Assembly: GCA_024642335.1 (NCBI GenBank)
Contig: JAHEBH010000005.1
Coordinates: forward strand, 26,652 to 90,651
DNA length: 64,000 nucleotides
Reading direction: 5' to 3'
Source of the DNA: Erythrobacter sp.
GTDB lineage: Bacteria; Pseudomonadota; Alphaproteobacteria; Sphingomonadales; Sphingomonadaceae
Position numbers and translations under genes: made by a program
Shown: positions 57,756 to 64,000 of the stretch, one piece after another
Layout of the letters: every line of letters begins with the position of its first letter
Position numbering within the stretch: the stretch's first letter is position 1
Notes under the pieces: model-generated
The model's database searches: none
The model's input: only the letters and a program-made list of their open reading frames with translations
Told to the model about the DNA's origin: nothing

Positions 57756-58324
57756 GCAGGCTGCCGCGCAAACTCGCGGCCCACGAAGACAAAACTCAGC
57801 GCAAACATGATGCGCTGCAGCAGCCCCCTGAACTCGGGAAGCTCGGTCATGGCCAGCGGAATAACCACGGCCACCACCAGTCCGAGCCATGACAGCCAGT
57901 CGCGCCTGTCGCCACGGGGCGCAAAAAGCCGCGCGGCACAGGCTGCAGCAAAAGCGGTTCCAACAACTCCAGATGCGATCGAATGCAAGCGGTCCTCATC
58001 CATGTCGGAAACAACCTCTGGAAGGATAGAAGCGTTCGACCATATGCCGGTGGCAATCAGGCCTGCTCCGAAGATGACGAGAGCACCGCGTACCCATGTT
58101 CGATTGCGCCAATCGCAGAGCGCGGCGATCATGGCCCCCGAACCGTAAGCGAAAAATCCGACCCGCATGATCCATGCGCCCGGCATGTGCTGCCCGGCCT
58201 GTTCGGATGTCGAATGCTGCACCCAGGAAAATTCTGGTGGCGAGAAGAACGGGCCGACGAGGATGGCCAAGACGATGATGGCAATACTGCCATAAGCGAT
58301 GATGTTCGGCCTGACTGATATCAT
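57752..58324 (-). CDS. DUF998-like membrane protein
   Basis: A 190-residue protein with about six hydrophobic segments (IAYGSIAIIVLAILVGPFF near the N-terminus, SIASGVVGTAFAAACAARLF later). Layout matches DUF998 proteins of unknown function. It is convergent with the CCA gene and divergent from the helicase leader. No signal of an enzyme is seen. Confidence 0.7.
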   Translation of the reverse strand: MISVRPNIIAYGSIAIIVLAILVGPFFSPPEFSWVQHSTSEQAGQHMPGAWIMRVGFFAYGSGAMIAALCDWRNRTWVRGALVIFGAGLIATGIWSNASILPEVVSDMDEDRLHSIASGVVGTAFAAACAARLFAPRGDRRDWLSWLGLVVAVVIPLAMTELPEFRGLLQRIMFALSFVFVGREFARQPA

Positions 58325-58435
58325 CCGCTTCGCTTACCAAAACAGGGCTCGCTCCGATATCGCCCACTGTGCTTCCGCCAAATCGTGAACATTACAGGTC
58401 GTTAACGAAGACTCGCGTCTGACAACGTAATTATC

Positions 58436-58463
58436 TTGCTTATACGAGAAACACCATTATATG
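58436..58463 (+). promoter_or_regulatory. Candidate promoter of the DEAD-box helicase gene
   Basis: TTGCTT (58436-58441), a 16-bp spacer and TATATG (58458-58463), a good sigma-70-like match in an otherwise GC-rich stretch. Confidence 0.45.
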
Positions 58464-58506
58464 CCGCCTCGACTGGCGCGAATTCGTCGCGTTACCGGTT
58501 GCGAGC

Positions 58507-58644
58507 GTGAGCCTACCCATTTCCAACAAGGGCAAGGACCGGCGCCGGGTTACAGTCAAACCTGCCAAAGCTTCCCGTGTCACGCTTGGGTCGCCGAAAA
58601 GGCCCCAATTCACGCCCGGACTCCGTCCGCGGCGAATGACGTGA
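58507..58644 (+). CDS. Possible small basic leader peptide of the helicase mRNA
   Basis: A 45-codon frame from GTG, rich in Lys and Arg, with a KGKDRRRVTVKPAKASRV stretch. Its TGA (58642-58644) overlaps an ATG in the helicase frame (TGATG), so it could couple to helicase translation. There is no clear ribosome site, and frames in GC-rich leaders arise by chance, so this is a weak call. Confidence 0.3.
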   Translation: MSLPISNKGKDRRRVTVKPAKASRVTLGSPKRPQFTPGLRPRRMT

Positions 58645-58658
58645 TGAAAGAGATATAC

Positions 58659-60053
58659 ATGTCCTATTTTTCCGAGCTCGGCCTTGCCGAGCCTATCCTG
58701 CGCGCTCTCGATGCGAAGGGTTATGATGACCCCACGCCGATCCAGCGCCAGGCCATTCCTGCCCTGCTGAACGGGCGCGACCTGCTGGGTATCGCCCAGA
58801 CCGGCACCGGCAAGACCGCCGCCTTCGCCCTGCCCTCGCTTCACCGCCTGGCGCAGAACCCGACCGGCCGCATCAACCGCGCCTGCCGCATGCTGGTGCT
58901 TTCACCCACGCGCGAACTGGCGGCGCAGATTGCCGACAACATGCGCGGCTATGCCCGCTTCCTCGACCTCTCCGTCCAATGTGTGTTCGGCGGCGTGCCG
59001 GTAGGCAAGCAAATCGCCGATCTCGCACGCGGCACCGATATCATGGTCGCCACGCCCGGCCGGTTGATCGACCTGGTCGAGCAGAAGGCGCTGAAGCTCG
59101 ACCATGTCGAGATCTTCGTGCTCGACGAAGCCGACCAGATGATGGACCTCGGCTTCATCAAGCCGCTGACCCGCATTGCCCGCATGTTGCCAAAGGAACG
59201 GCAGAGCCTGTTCTTCTCCGCCACCATGCCTGCCGAAATCGCCAAGCTGGGTAGCCAGTTCATCACCGATCCGGTGAAGGTGGAGGTTGCCCCGCAGGCG
59301 ACCACCGCCGAGCGTGTCGACCAGTTCGTCACCTTCGTCGGCCAGCGTGAAAAGCAGGCGCTGCTGACGCTGACCCTGCAAAAGGGCCTTGCGTCTGGCG
59401 AGATCGAAAGCTGCCTCGTCTTTACCCGTACCAAGCACGGTGCGGACAAGGTCGTGCGCCATCTGGTGGCTGCGGGCGTCGAGGCTGCTGCGATCCACGG
59501 CAACAAGTCGCAGGCCCAGCGCACCCGCGCGCTCGACGGTTTCCGCGCCGGACGCATCCCGGTGCTGGTGGCGACCGATATCGCCGCGCGCGGGATCGAC
59601 GTGCCGGGCGTTTCAGCCGTGTTCAATTTCGAACTGCCCAATGTGCCGGAACAATATGTCCACCGCATCGGGCGCACCGCGCGTGCGGGCCTCTCCGGCC
59701 TGGCGATCAGCTTCTGCGCGCCGGACGAGCGAACCTATCTGCGCGATATCCAGCGCCTCACGGGCGTGGAGCCGGGCAGCTTCCCCCTGCCCAAGGATTT
59801 CGTCGCTCTGGCAGAACGCCTGCCCACGCCAAGCCGTCACCTGGCGGGCGCGGAAAAGTCGGACGAACAGCGCGAGGGCCGTGGCGGCAATTCCAACCGC
59901 CGCCAACGCGGCAAGAACCGCAAGCCGAGGCCGCATCCCGATGCGCAAGTGCATGCCCGCGGCAACTCTTCCAAGCCGCGCGGTGGCTCAGGTGGTCGAC
60001 CGAATGGCAATCCGCGCAACGGCCGCCCAAACCGCGCGGCGGCAGCGCGCTAA
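58659..60053 (+). CDS. DEAD-box RNA helicase (RhlE-like)
   Basis: A 464-residue ATP-dependent RNA helicase. Motifs: AQTGTGKTAAFALP (I), VLDEADQMMD (II), FFSATMPAEI (III) and VHRIGRTARAG (VI). The C-terminal ~80 residues are basic and low-complexity (RRQRGKNRKPRPHPDAQ, GGSGGRPNGNPRNGRPN), typical of RhlE-type RNA-binding tails. The ATG at 58659 has AAAGAGA seven nt upstream; an in-frame ATG at 58644 is an alternative. Likely role in ribosome assembly and RNA decay. Confidence 0.92.
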   Translation: MSYFSELGLAEPILRALDAKGYDDPTPIQRQAIPALLNGRDLLGIAQTGTGKTAAFALPSLHRLAQNPTGRINRACRMLVLSPTRELAAQIADNMRGYARFLDLSVQCVFGGVPVGKQIADLARGTDIMVATPGRLIDLVEQKALKLDHVEIFVLDEADQMMDLGFIKPLTRIARMLPKERQSLFFSATMPAEIAKLGSQFITDPVKVEVAPQATTAERVDQFVTFVGQREKQALLTLTLQKGLASGEIESCLVFTRTKHGADKVVRHLVAAGVEAAAIHGNKSQAQRTRALDGFRAGRIPVLVATDIAARGIDVPGVSAVFNFELPNVPEQYVHRIGRTARAGLSGLAISFCAPDERTYLRDIQRLTGVEPGSFPLPKDFVALAERLPTPSRHLAGAEKSDEQREGRGGNSNRRQRGKNRKPRPHPDAQVHARGNSSKPRGGSGGRPNGNPRNGRPNRAAAAR

Positions 60054-60087
60054 TCCGTAAATTCGGTTTCTGACGCTACGGTATCAT

Positions 60088-60181
60088 GTGCCTCAGGCTC
60101 GGTTCATGGAGTCTGAGGCACGGTTCGTCCCTTAGGTGGTTGCCTCCCTCAGGATTGGCGGTGAACGCCGCAGACGAACCG
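60088..60181. other. Structured intergenic region with competing stems
   Basis: Two adjacent dyads: GTGCCTCAG / CTGAGGCAC (60088-60096 and 60113-60121), and CGGTTCGTC / GACGAACCG (60121-60129 and 60173-60181) with an inner GGCG-GTGAA-CGCC. A second CCTCAGG at 60147 could compete for the CTGAGG arm. It may be a 3' end element of the helicase, a leader of the next gene, or a small RNA. Confidence 0.4.
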
Positions 60182-60285
60182 CTTTGTGTTCACATTCCAT
60201 TCTGGTCGATCGGGTCGCCTCGCGTTTCGCGGGCCGGGAATCGGCAACCGCACGAAACGAAAACCTGAGAAGGGACGAGGATTAG

Positions 60286-60837
60286 ATGAAGTTCACAAAT
60301 TATCTCGCCGCCGCTGCTGTCTTGGCTATCGCACCTGTCGCTGCACAGGCGCAGGATGTCGGCGCCACCGTGATGGGCAATGATGACGCCCCGATCGGCA
60401 CCGTTATTTCCAATGACGGGACCACGGTCGTGGTCGATACCGGCATGCATCAGGCACCGCTGCCCGCCGACGCCTTCGGCACCAGCGAGGCTGGCCCGAC
60501 GATCAACCTGACCAAGGCCCAGCTCAACGATCTGATGAGCCAGCAGCTTGCCGCGCAGGAAGCTGCCGCTGCCGAAGCTGCAGCGGCCCAGGCTGCCGCC
60601 GAAGCTGAAGCCGCCGCTGCGCTGGCTGCTGCTCTGGTTGTTGGCGCTCCGGTCATCACCAGCGACGCACAGCCGCTGGGCGTTGTGGACGAGTTCATCG
60701 GCGAGAATGTCGTGGTCAAGGCCGCGGACGAAACCCTCATCACGCTGCCGCGCAATTTCTTCGCGATCGGCCCCAATGGCAACCTCATGGCGCTGGCCGA
60801 ACTCGACGCCATCATGGCAGCCGTCAACGGCGGCTAA
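60286..60837 (+). CDS. Periplasmic protein with Ala-rich helix between two similar domains
   Basis: A 183-residue protein with a signal peptide (MKFTNYLAAAAVLAIAPVAA, cut near AQA-QD). Two similar beta segments, GATVMGNDDAPIGTVIS and GAPVITSDAQPLGVVDE, resemble PRC-barrel-like repeats. They are joined by a long Ala/Glu/Gln helix (about residues 87-116). No enzyme motif. A role in envelope or surface assembly is conceivable. AGGGACGAGG precedes the ATG, and a strong terminator follows. Confidence 0.75.
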   Translation: MKFTNYLAAAAVLAIAPVAAQAQDVGATVMGNDDAPIGTVISNDGTTVVVDTGMHQAPLPADAFGTSEAGPTINLTKAQLNDLMSQQLAAQEAAAAEAAAAQAAAEAEAAAALAAALVVGAPVITSDAQPLGVVDEFIGENVVVKAADETLITLPRNFFAIGPNGNLMALAELDAIMAAVNGG

Positions 60838-60861
60838 GCCAAGCGATTATTCAGGATCACC

Positions 60862-60903
60862 AAGAGGGGCCGGCGGAGCGATCCGCTAGCCTCTTTTTCT
60901 TTT
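60862..60903 (+). terminator. Rho-independent terminator
   Basis: Outer stem AAGAGG / CCTCTT (60862-60867 and 60890-60895) with an inner GCGGA-GCGA-TCCGC hairpin, followed by TTTTTCTTTT. It ends the Ala-rich protein transcript. Confidence 0.85.
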
Positions 60904-60916
60904 GATCAGCCCAATG

Positions 60917-61057
60917 ATCCTCCCTGTTGCCTGCAATGGGGAGGGGGACCGCGACGCGACAGCGTCGTGGTGGAGGGGCCCCGTCAGCGCATCAATGCCC
61001 CTCCGTCACGCTGCTGCACAACGTGCCACCTCCCCATCGCTCCGCGACAGGGAGGAT
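60917..61057. repeat. 141-bp nested palindromic element
   Basis: Outer arms ATCCTCCCTGT / ACAGGGAGGAT (60917-60927 and 61047-61057); inside them ATGGGGAGG / CCTCCCCAT; then CGACGC-GACA-GCGTCG; then GGAGGGG / CCCCTCC. The whole can fold into a branched hairpin. It lies between a terminator and the parC end. It resembles intergenic palindromic repeats common in sphingomonads; no second full copy was seen in this window. Confidence 0.6.
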
Positions 61058-61067
61058 ATCTACTTCT

Positions 61068-63368
61068 CTAAAACTTGTTATCCTTCGGAAAACCCTGCGG
61101 CGGCATGCGGCCTGCGGCACCGCGGGCGACCTTCCACATGTGGATTTCGGGCTCGGTCCGCGTGCGGCCCGTCTCGCCGCCCATCGCCCAGCTCAGGCCA
61201 TCTGCCAGCTTGAGCGTGGTGGCATCGGACAATCCGCCATCGCGATAACGCTGCAGCGTCACGCCTTGCCCGCGCGACATGACCGGCATCTCGTCGAGCG
61301 CGAACACCACCAGCTTGCGGTTCTCGCCCACCACGGCGACATGGTCATGCTCGGGTGCGATGGTCTGCACAGCGACCAATTTGGCATCGCCCTTGAGGTT
61401 CACCACCTGCCTGCCCTTGCGCGTTTCGGCGAGCAGTTCATCGGTTACCGCCACGAAGCCCTTGCCGATGCTGGAGGCGAGGAGGAGCTGCCTGTCCTTG
61501 GCATGCACCACCATCGCCACGATTTGCGAACTCGCCTCCATATCGAGCGTGTTACGCACCGGCTCGCCAAAGCTGCGCGCGCTGGGAAGCTTGTCCGCCC
61601 CCAGCGTGAAGAAGCGCCCGTCATCAGCCGCGAGCAGGATTTTGTCGGTGGTCTGGCAATGAACAGCGAATGCCGCCTCGTCACCTTCCTTGTACTTGAA
61701 ATCGCCGCAGCCATCCGCGCCCAGGTCGACATGGCCCTTGGCCGCGCGGACCCAGCCCTTTTTCGAGAGGATCACCGTAACCGGCTCCTTCTCGATCATG
61801 GCATCCATGCTGAATTCCACCGTGGGCGCGGCTTCCTCGATCGCGGTGCGGCGCGCGCCGAGGGCGGTATCCTCGCCATATTCCTTGCGCAGGGCGGCCA
61901 GATCGCGCTTCAGGCGCGTGCGCTGGCGGGCCGGACTTTCGAGCAGTTTCTGCAGTTCGTCCTGCTCGGCCAGCAGGTCTGTCTTCTCCTGCCGCAGCTC
62001 CATTTCCTCCAGCTTGCGCAGGGACCGCAGCCGCATGTTGAGGATCGCCTCTGCCTGCCGGTCGGTGAGGCCGAATTCCGCCATCATTACGGGCTTGGGT
62101 TCATCCTCGGTGCGGATGATCTCGATCACGCGGTCGAGGTTGAGGAAGGCGATGATATAGCCTTCAACCAGTTCCAGCCGCGCGTCGATCCTGTCCAGAC
62201 GGTGCTGCGTGCGACGCTGGAGGATGTCGATCTGGCTGGTCAGCCAGTGCAACAGCACTTCCTTCAGACCCATCACCATCGGCGTGCGTGTGGCATCGAG
62301 AACGTTGAGATTGAGGCTGTAGCGCGTTTCCAGGTCAGTCAGCTTGTAGAGCGATTCCTTCAGCAGCTCCGGATCGACATTGCGGCTGCGCGGGACCAGG
62401 ACGATGCGGATATTCTCGTCGCTCTCGTCACGCACGTCCTCGAGGATCGGCAGTTTCTTGTCGCTGATCGCCTGCGCGATCTGTTCGATCAATTTACCCT
62501 TGGCCACCTGGTAGGGGATTTCGGAGATGACCAGCTGGTAGCCGCCACCCTTCTGGCGTTCGATACCGGCATTCCGGTCAGCCTCGTTATCGGCTTCAGC
62601 CGCATGGAAACGTCCGCGCACACGGAAGCCGCCGCGCCCCGTCTCATAGGCCTGCGAAATGGCATCGGCGCTGTCGACGATAATGCCCCCGGTGGCAAAG
62701 TCCGGCCCCCTGAACACGCCCATCAGCTCGTCATGGGTGACGTCCTTGTTGAACAGCACCAGTTCCGCCGCATCGATGATTTCTGCGACATTGTGACTGG
62801 GAACGCTGGTGGCCATGCCCACCGCGATGCCGCTGGCACCATTGGCGAGCAGGTTGGGGAAGATGCCGGGGAAGATCGTCGGCTCTTCTTCCTCATTGTT
62901 GTAGGTCGGTACGAAGTCGACCGTGCCCTCGTCCAGCCCTTCCATCAGCAACATGGCGGTGCGGGTCAGGCGGCATTCCGTGTAGCGGGCGGCGGCGGCA
63001 TTATCGCCGTCGATATTGCCGAAATTGCCCTGCCCTTCGACCAGCGGGTAACGCATGGCGAACGGCTGGGCGAGGCGCACCATCGCATCGTAGAGCGCGG
63101 CATCGCCATGCGGATGAAACTTGCCCATCACGTCACCCACGACGCGGGAGGATTTCTTGAAAGTGCTGTCCGGCGAGAGGCGCAACTGCCGCATGCCCCA
63201 CAGGATGCGGCGGTGGACCGGCTTCAACCCGTCGCGCAGATCGGGCAGCGAACGCGCGGTGATCGTAGACAGGGCATATACCAGATAGCGTTCGGACAAT
63301 GCGCTGTCGAAAGGCGCATCGACAATGGCGTCGAACGGATCGGAATCATCTTCGTTGATGGTGGTCAT
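61068..63368 (-). CDS. parC: DNA topoisomerase IV subunit A
   Basis: A 766-residue subunit that cuts and rejoins DNA during decatenation. The breaking Tyr129 is in [11 protein letters not shown]. The quinolone region reads [20 protein letters not shown], with Ala90 where E. coli ParC has Ser80 and Asp94 where it has Glu84. The C-terminal domain has the beta-pinwheel repeats (e.g. [13 protein letters not shown]). ParE is not in the window. Its stop lies 11 bp beyond the nested palindrome. Confidence 0.95.
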   Translation of the reverse strand: MTTINEDDSDPFDAIVDAPFDSALSERYLVYALSTITARSLPDLRDGLKPVHRRILWGMRQLRLSPDSTFKKSSRVVGDVMGKFHPHGDAALYDAMVRLAQPFAMRYPLVEGQGNFGNIDGDNAAAARYTECRLTRTAMLLMEGLDEGTVDFVPTYNNEEEEPTIFPGIFPNLLANGASGIAVGMATSVPSHNVAEIIDAAELVLFNKDVTHDELMGVFRGPDFATGGIIVDSADAISQAYETGRGGFRVRGRFHAAEADNEADRNAGIERQKGGGYQLVISEIPYQVAKGKLIEQIAQAISDKKLPILEDVRDESDENIRIVLVPRSRNVDPELLKESLYKLTDLETRYSLNLNVLDATRTPMVMGLKEVLLHWLTSQIDILQRRTQHRLDRIDARLELVEGYIIAFLNLDRVIEIIRTEDEPKPVMMAEFGLTDRQAEAILNMRLRSLRKLEEMELRQEKTDLLAEQDELQKLLESPARQRTRLKRDLAALRKEYGEDTALGARRTAIEEAAPTVEFSMDAMIEKEPVTVILSKKGWVRAAKGHVDLGADGCGDFKYKEGDEAAFAVHCQTTDKILLAADDGRFFTLGADKLPSARSFGEPVRNTLDMEASSQIVAMVVHAKDRQLLLASSIGKGFVAVTDELLAETRKGRQVVNLKGDAKLVAVQTIAPEHDHVAVVGENRKLVVFALDEMPVMSRGQGVTLQRYRDGGLSDATTLKLADGLSWAMGGETGRTRTEPEIHMWKVARGAAGRMPPQGFPKDNKF

Positions 63369-63483
63369 ATCACAGTCGCCCTAACACCGCCCAAGGCAAC
63401 AGCACAGGAGGTAGGCTTGTACTTTCCCCACCAGTCAGCAAGCATCAGCCGGATTTGCAGAATCGCCTGCCACGGAGAAACCC

Positions 63484-63879
63484 ATGACCTACTACATCGC
63501 GACCAAACTTGCCCTTCCCTTCGATGAAGCCGTCGCGCGGACCGAAGCTGCATTGAAAGAGGAAGGATTCGGTGTCCTTACCCGGATCGACGTGAAGACG
63601 ACCCTGAAGGAGAAGATCGGCGTTGATTTCATGCCCTATACCATCCTGGGTGCCTGCAACCCCACGCTGGCGCACGAGGCGCTGAAGATCGAAGACAAGG
63701 TCGGCACGATGTTGCCCTGCAACGTAGTGGTTAAGGGAGCGGGCGACGGTCTGATCGAAGTGGCCGCCATTGATCCCGTCGCATCAATGCAGGCGATCGA
63801 CAATGCCGCCCTCAAACTGGCGGCGCAGGAAGTGCGCGGCAAACTCGCGCGCGTGATCGAGGCACTTTCCGCCGTCTAG
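63484..63879 (+). CDS. DUF302 domain protein
   Basis: A 131-residue protein of the DUF302 family. TEAALKEEGFGVLTRIDVK and PYTILGACNPTLAHEALK are the signature segments. Function unknown, though some relatives sit with cysteine or metal-stress genes. GGAGAAACCC precedes the ATG. Its TAG shares CTAG with the convergent stop of the next gene. Confidence 0.85.
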   Translation: MTYYIATKLALPFDEAVARTEAALKEEGFGVLTRIDVKTTLKEKIGVDFMPYTILGACNPTLAHEALKIEDKVGTMLPCNVVVKGAGDGLIEVAAIDPVASMQAIDNAALKLAAQEVRGKLARVIEALSAV

Positions 63880-64000
63880 CTGTTGCGCGTCACCACATAG
63901 CTTTCGTCGTTGAACCACAGCGCGCCGTGTTCCTGCAGCACGGCGCGCGTGGCGTCGAGATAGGTGGAGCTGGACATGGCCTGCGCCAACCGCTCGTCCT
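63876..64000 (-). CDS. Unrecognised protein, C-terminal fragment (5' end outside window)
   Basis: The last ~41 residues of a minus-strand gene, ending LDATRAVLQEHGALWFNDES and YVVTRNS. The frame is open to the right edge, and codon use is like the neighbours. No family could be recognised from so short a piece. It is convergent with the DUF302 gene, the two stop codons sharing a CTAG. Confidence 0.55.
   Translation of the reverse strand, partial: DERLAQAMSSSTYLDATRAVLQEHGALWFNDESYVVTRNS

Larger units (their letters stand above)
58325..58658 (+). other. Long leader of the DEAD-box helicase gene
   Basis: A 334-bp gap upstream of the helicase. A good promoter candidate is at 58436-58463, giving a 5' leader of roughly 190 nt. 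Inside it is a 45-codon frame (58507-58644) that stops at the helicase start region. Long leaders are common on RNA helicase genes with cold-shock or RNA-based control, but no thermosensor was recognised. Confidence 0.5.

Noticed and set aside
60086..60268. 60-codon frame in the structured intergenic region
   Set aside because: It crosses both stem-loops, has no ribosome site, and its product looks random.

Overview
The window is a high-GC, gene-dense piece of an alphaproteobacterial chromosome, most likely from the Sphingomonadales (Erythrobacteraceae-like). The evidence is the gene set and its order: an F1-only ATP synthase operon (atpHAGDC, without the Fo genes), the rpmF-plsX-fabH-ihfA-merR run, a split transhydrogenase (pntA1/pntA2/pntB) headed by a 40-residue aa3-oxidase subunit IV gene, the cell-cycle methyltransferase CcrM, an aerobic cobaltochelatase CobT, and many short overlaps of the ATGA type. 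No rRNA, tRNA, CRISPR array, insertion sequence or prophage was recognised.

Layout. 1-4.8 kb: the end of a DinG-like helicase, a SixA-like phosphatase, then the leftward rpmF-plsX-fabH-ihfA-merR run and a MAPEG protein. 4.8-6.8 kb: a metallo-beta-lactamase hydrolase and a divergent pair, an S24/LexA-type repressor facing a 62-residue HTH-like protein and a 118-residue unknown; this resembles a CI/Cro switch. 6.9-13 kb: aldehyde dehydrogenase, a ThDP enzyme, a 2-hydroxyacid dehydrogenase, cysS and a DUF2939 protein, all leftward. 13-20.4 kb: an anomalous membrane protein, cobT, priA, an Ada-type repair protein and a secreted trypsin-like protease. 20.5-25.3 kb: atpHAGDC with a clear terminator. 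25.3-27.4 kb: a small HNH protein and two tandem EamA transporters. 27.5-33.4 kb: a surface-glycan locus (GT2, GT-C, flippase, RgpF-like protein, GT4). 33.5-36.6 kb: a solitary cpaF, a third EamA transporter and an entericidin lipoprotein. 36.6-44.1 kb: methyltransferase, ABA4-like, BASS transporter, NAD-binding protein, dGTPase, then the pnt operon with an exported VOC protein inserted in it. 44.2-48 kb: an AAA+ response regulator with a degenerate GAFTGA loop, an unknown winged-helix-like protein, a 650-bp AT-rich gap with two identical LacI-type half-operators, and folP. 48-54.8 kb: an Nramp-like transporter lacking the metal motif, ccrM with six GANTC sites and a perfect DnaA box upstream, acyltransferase, sulfotransferase, rnhB, and a lipoprotein PQQ sugar dehydrogenase. 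54.8-58.3 kb: GNAT, DUF1285, NUDIX and CCA-transferase operon whose first start codon lies inside a perfect 15-bp dyad. 58.4-64 kb: DEAD-box helicase with a long leader, an Ala-rich periplasmic protein, a nested palindromic repeat, parC, a DUF302 protein and a truncated gene at the edge.

Most of the content is housekeeping. The most interesting parts are regulatory: the CI/Cro-like module, the GANTC and DnaA-box cluster before ccrM, the dyad over the GNAT start, and structured non-coding DNA around 60-61 kb. All function calls come from reading motifs by eye; no database search was run.
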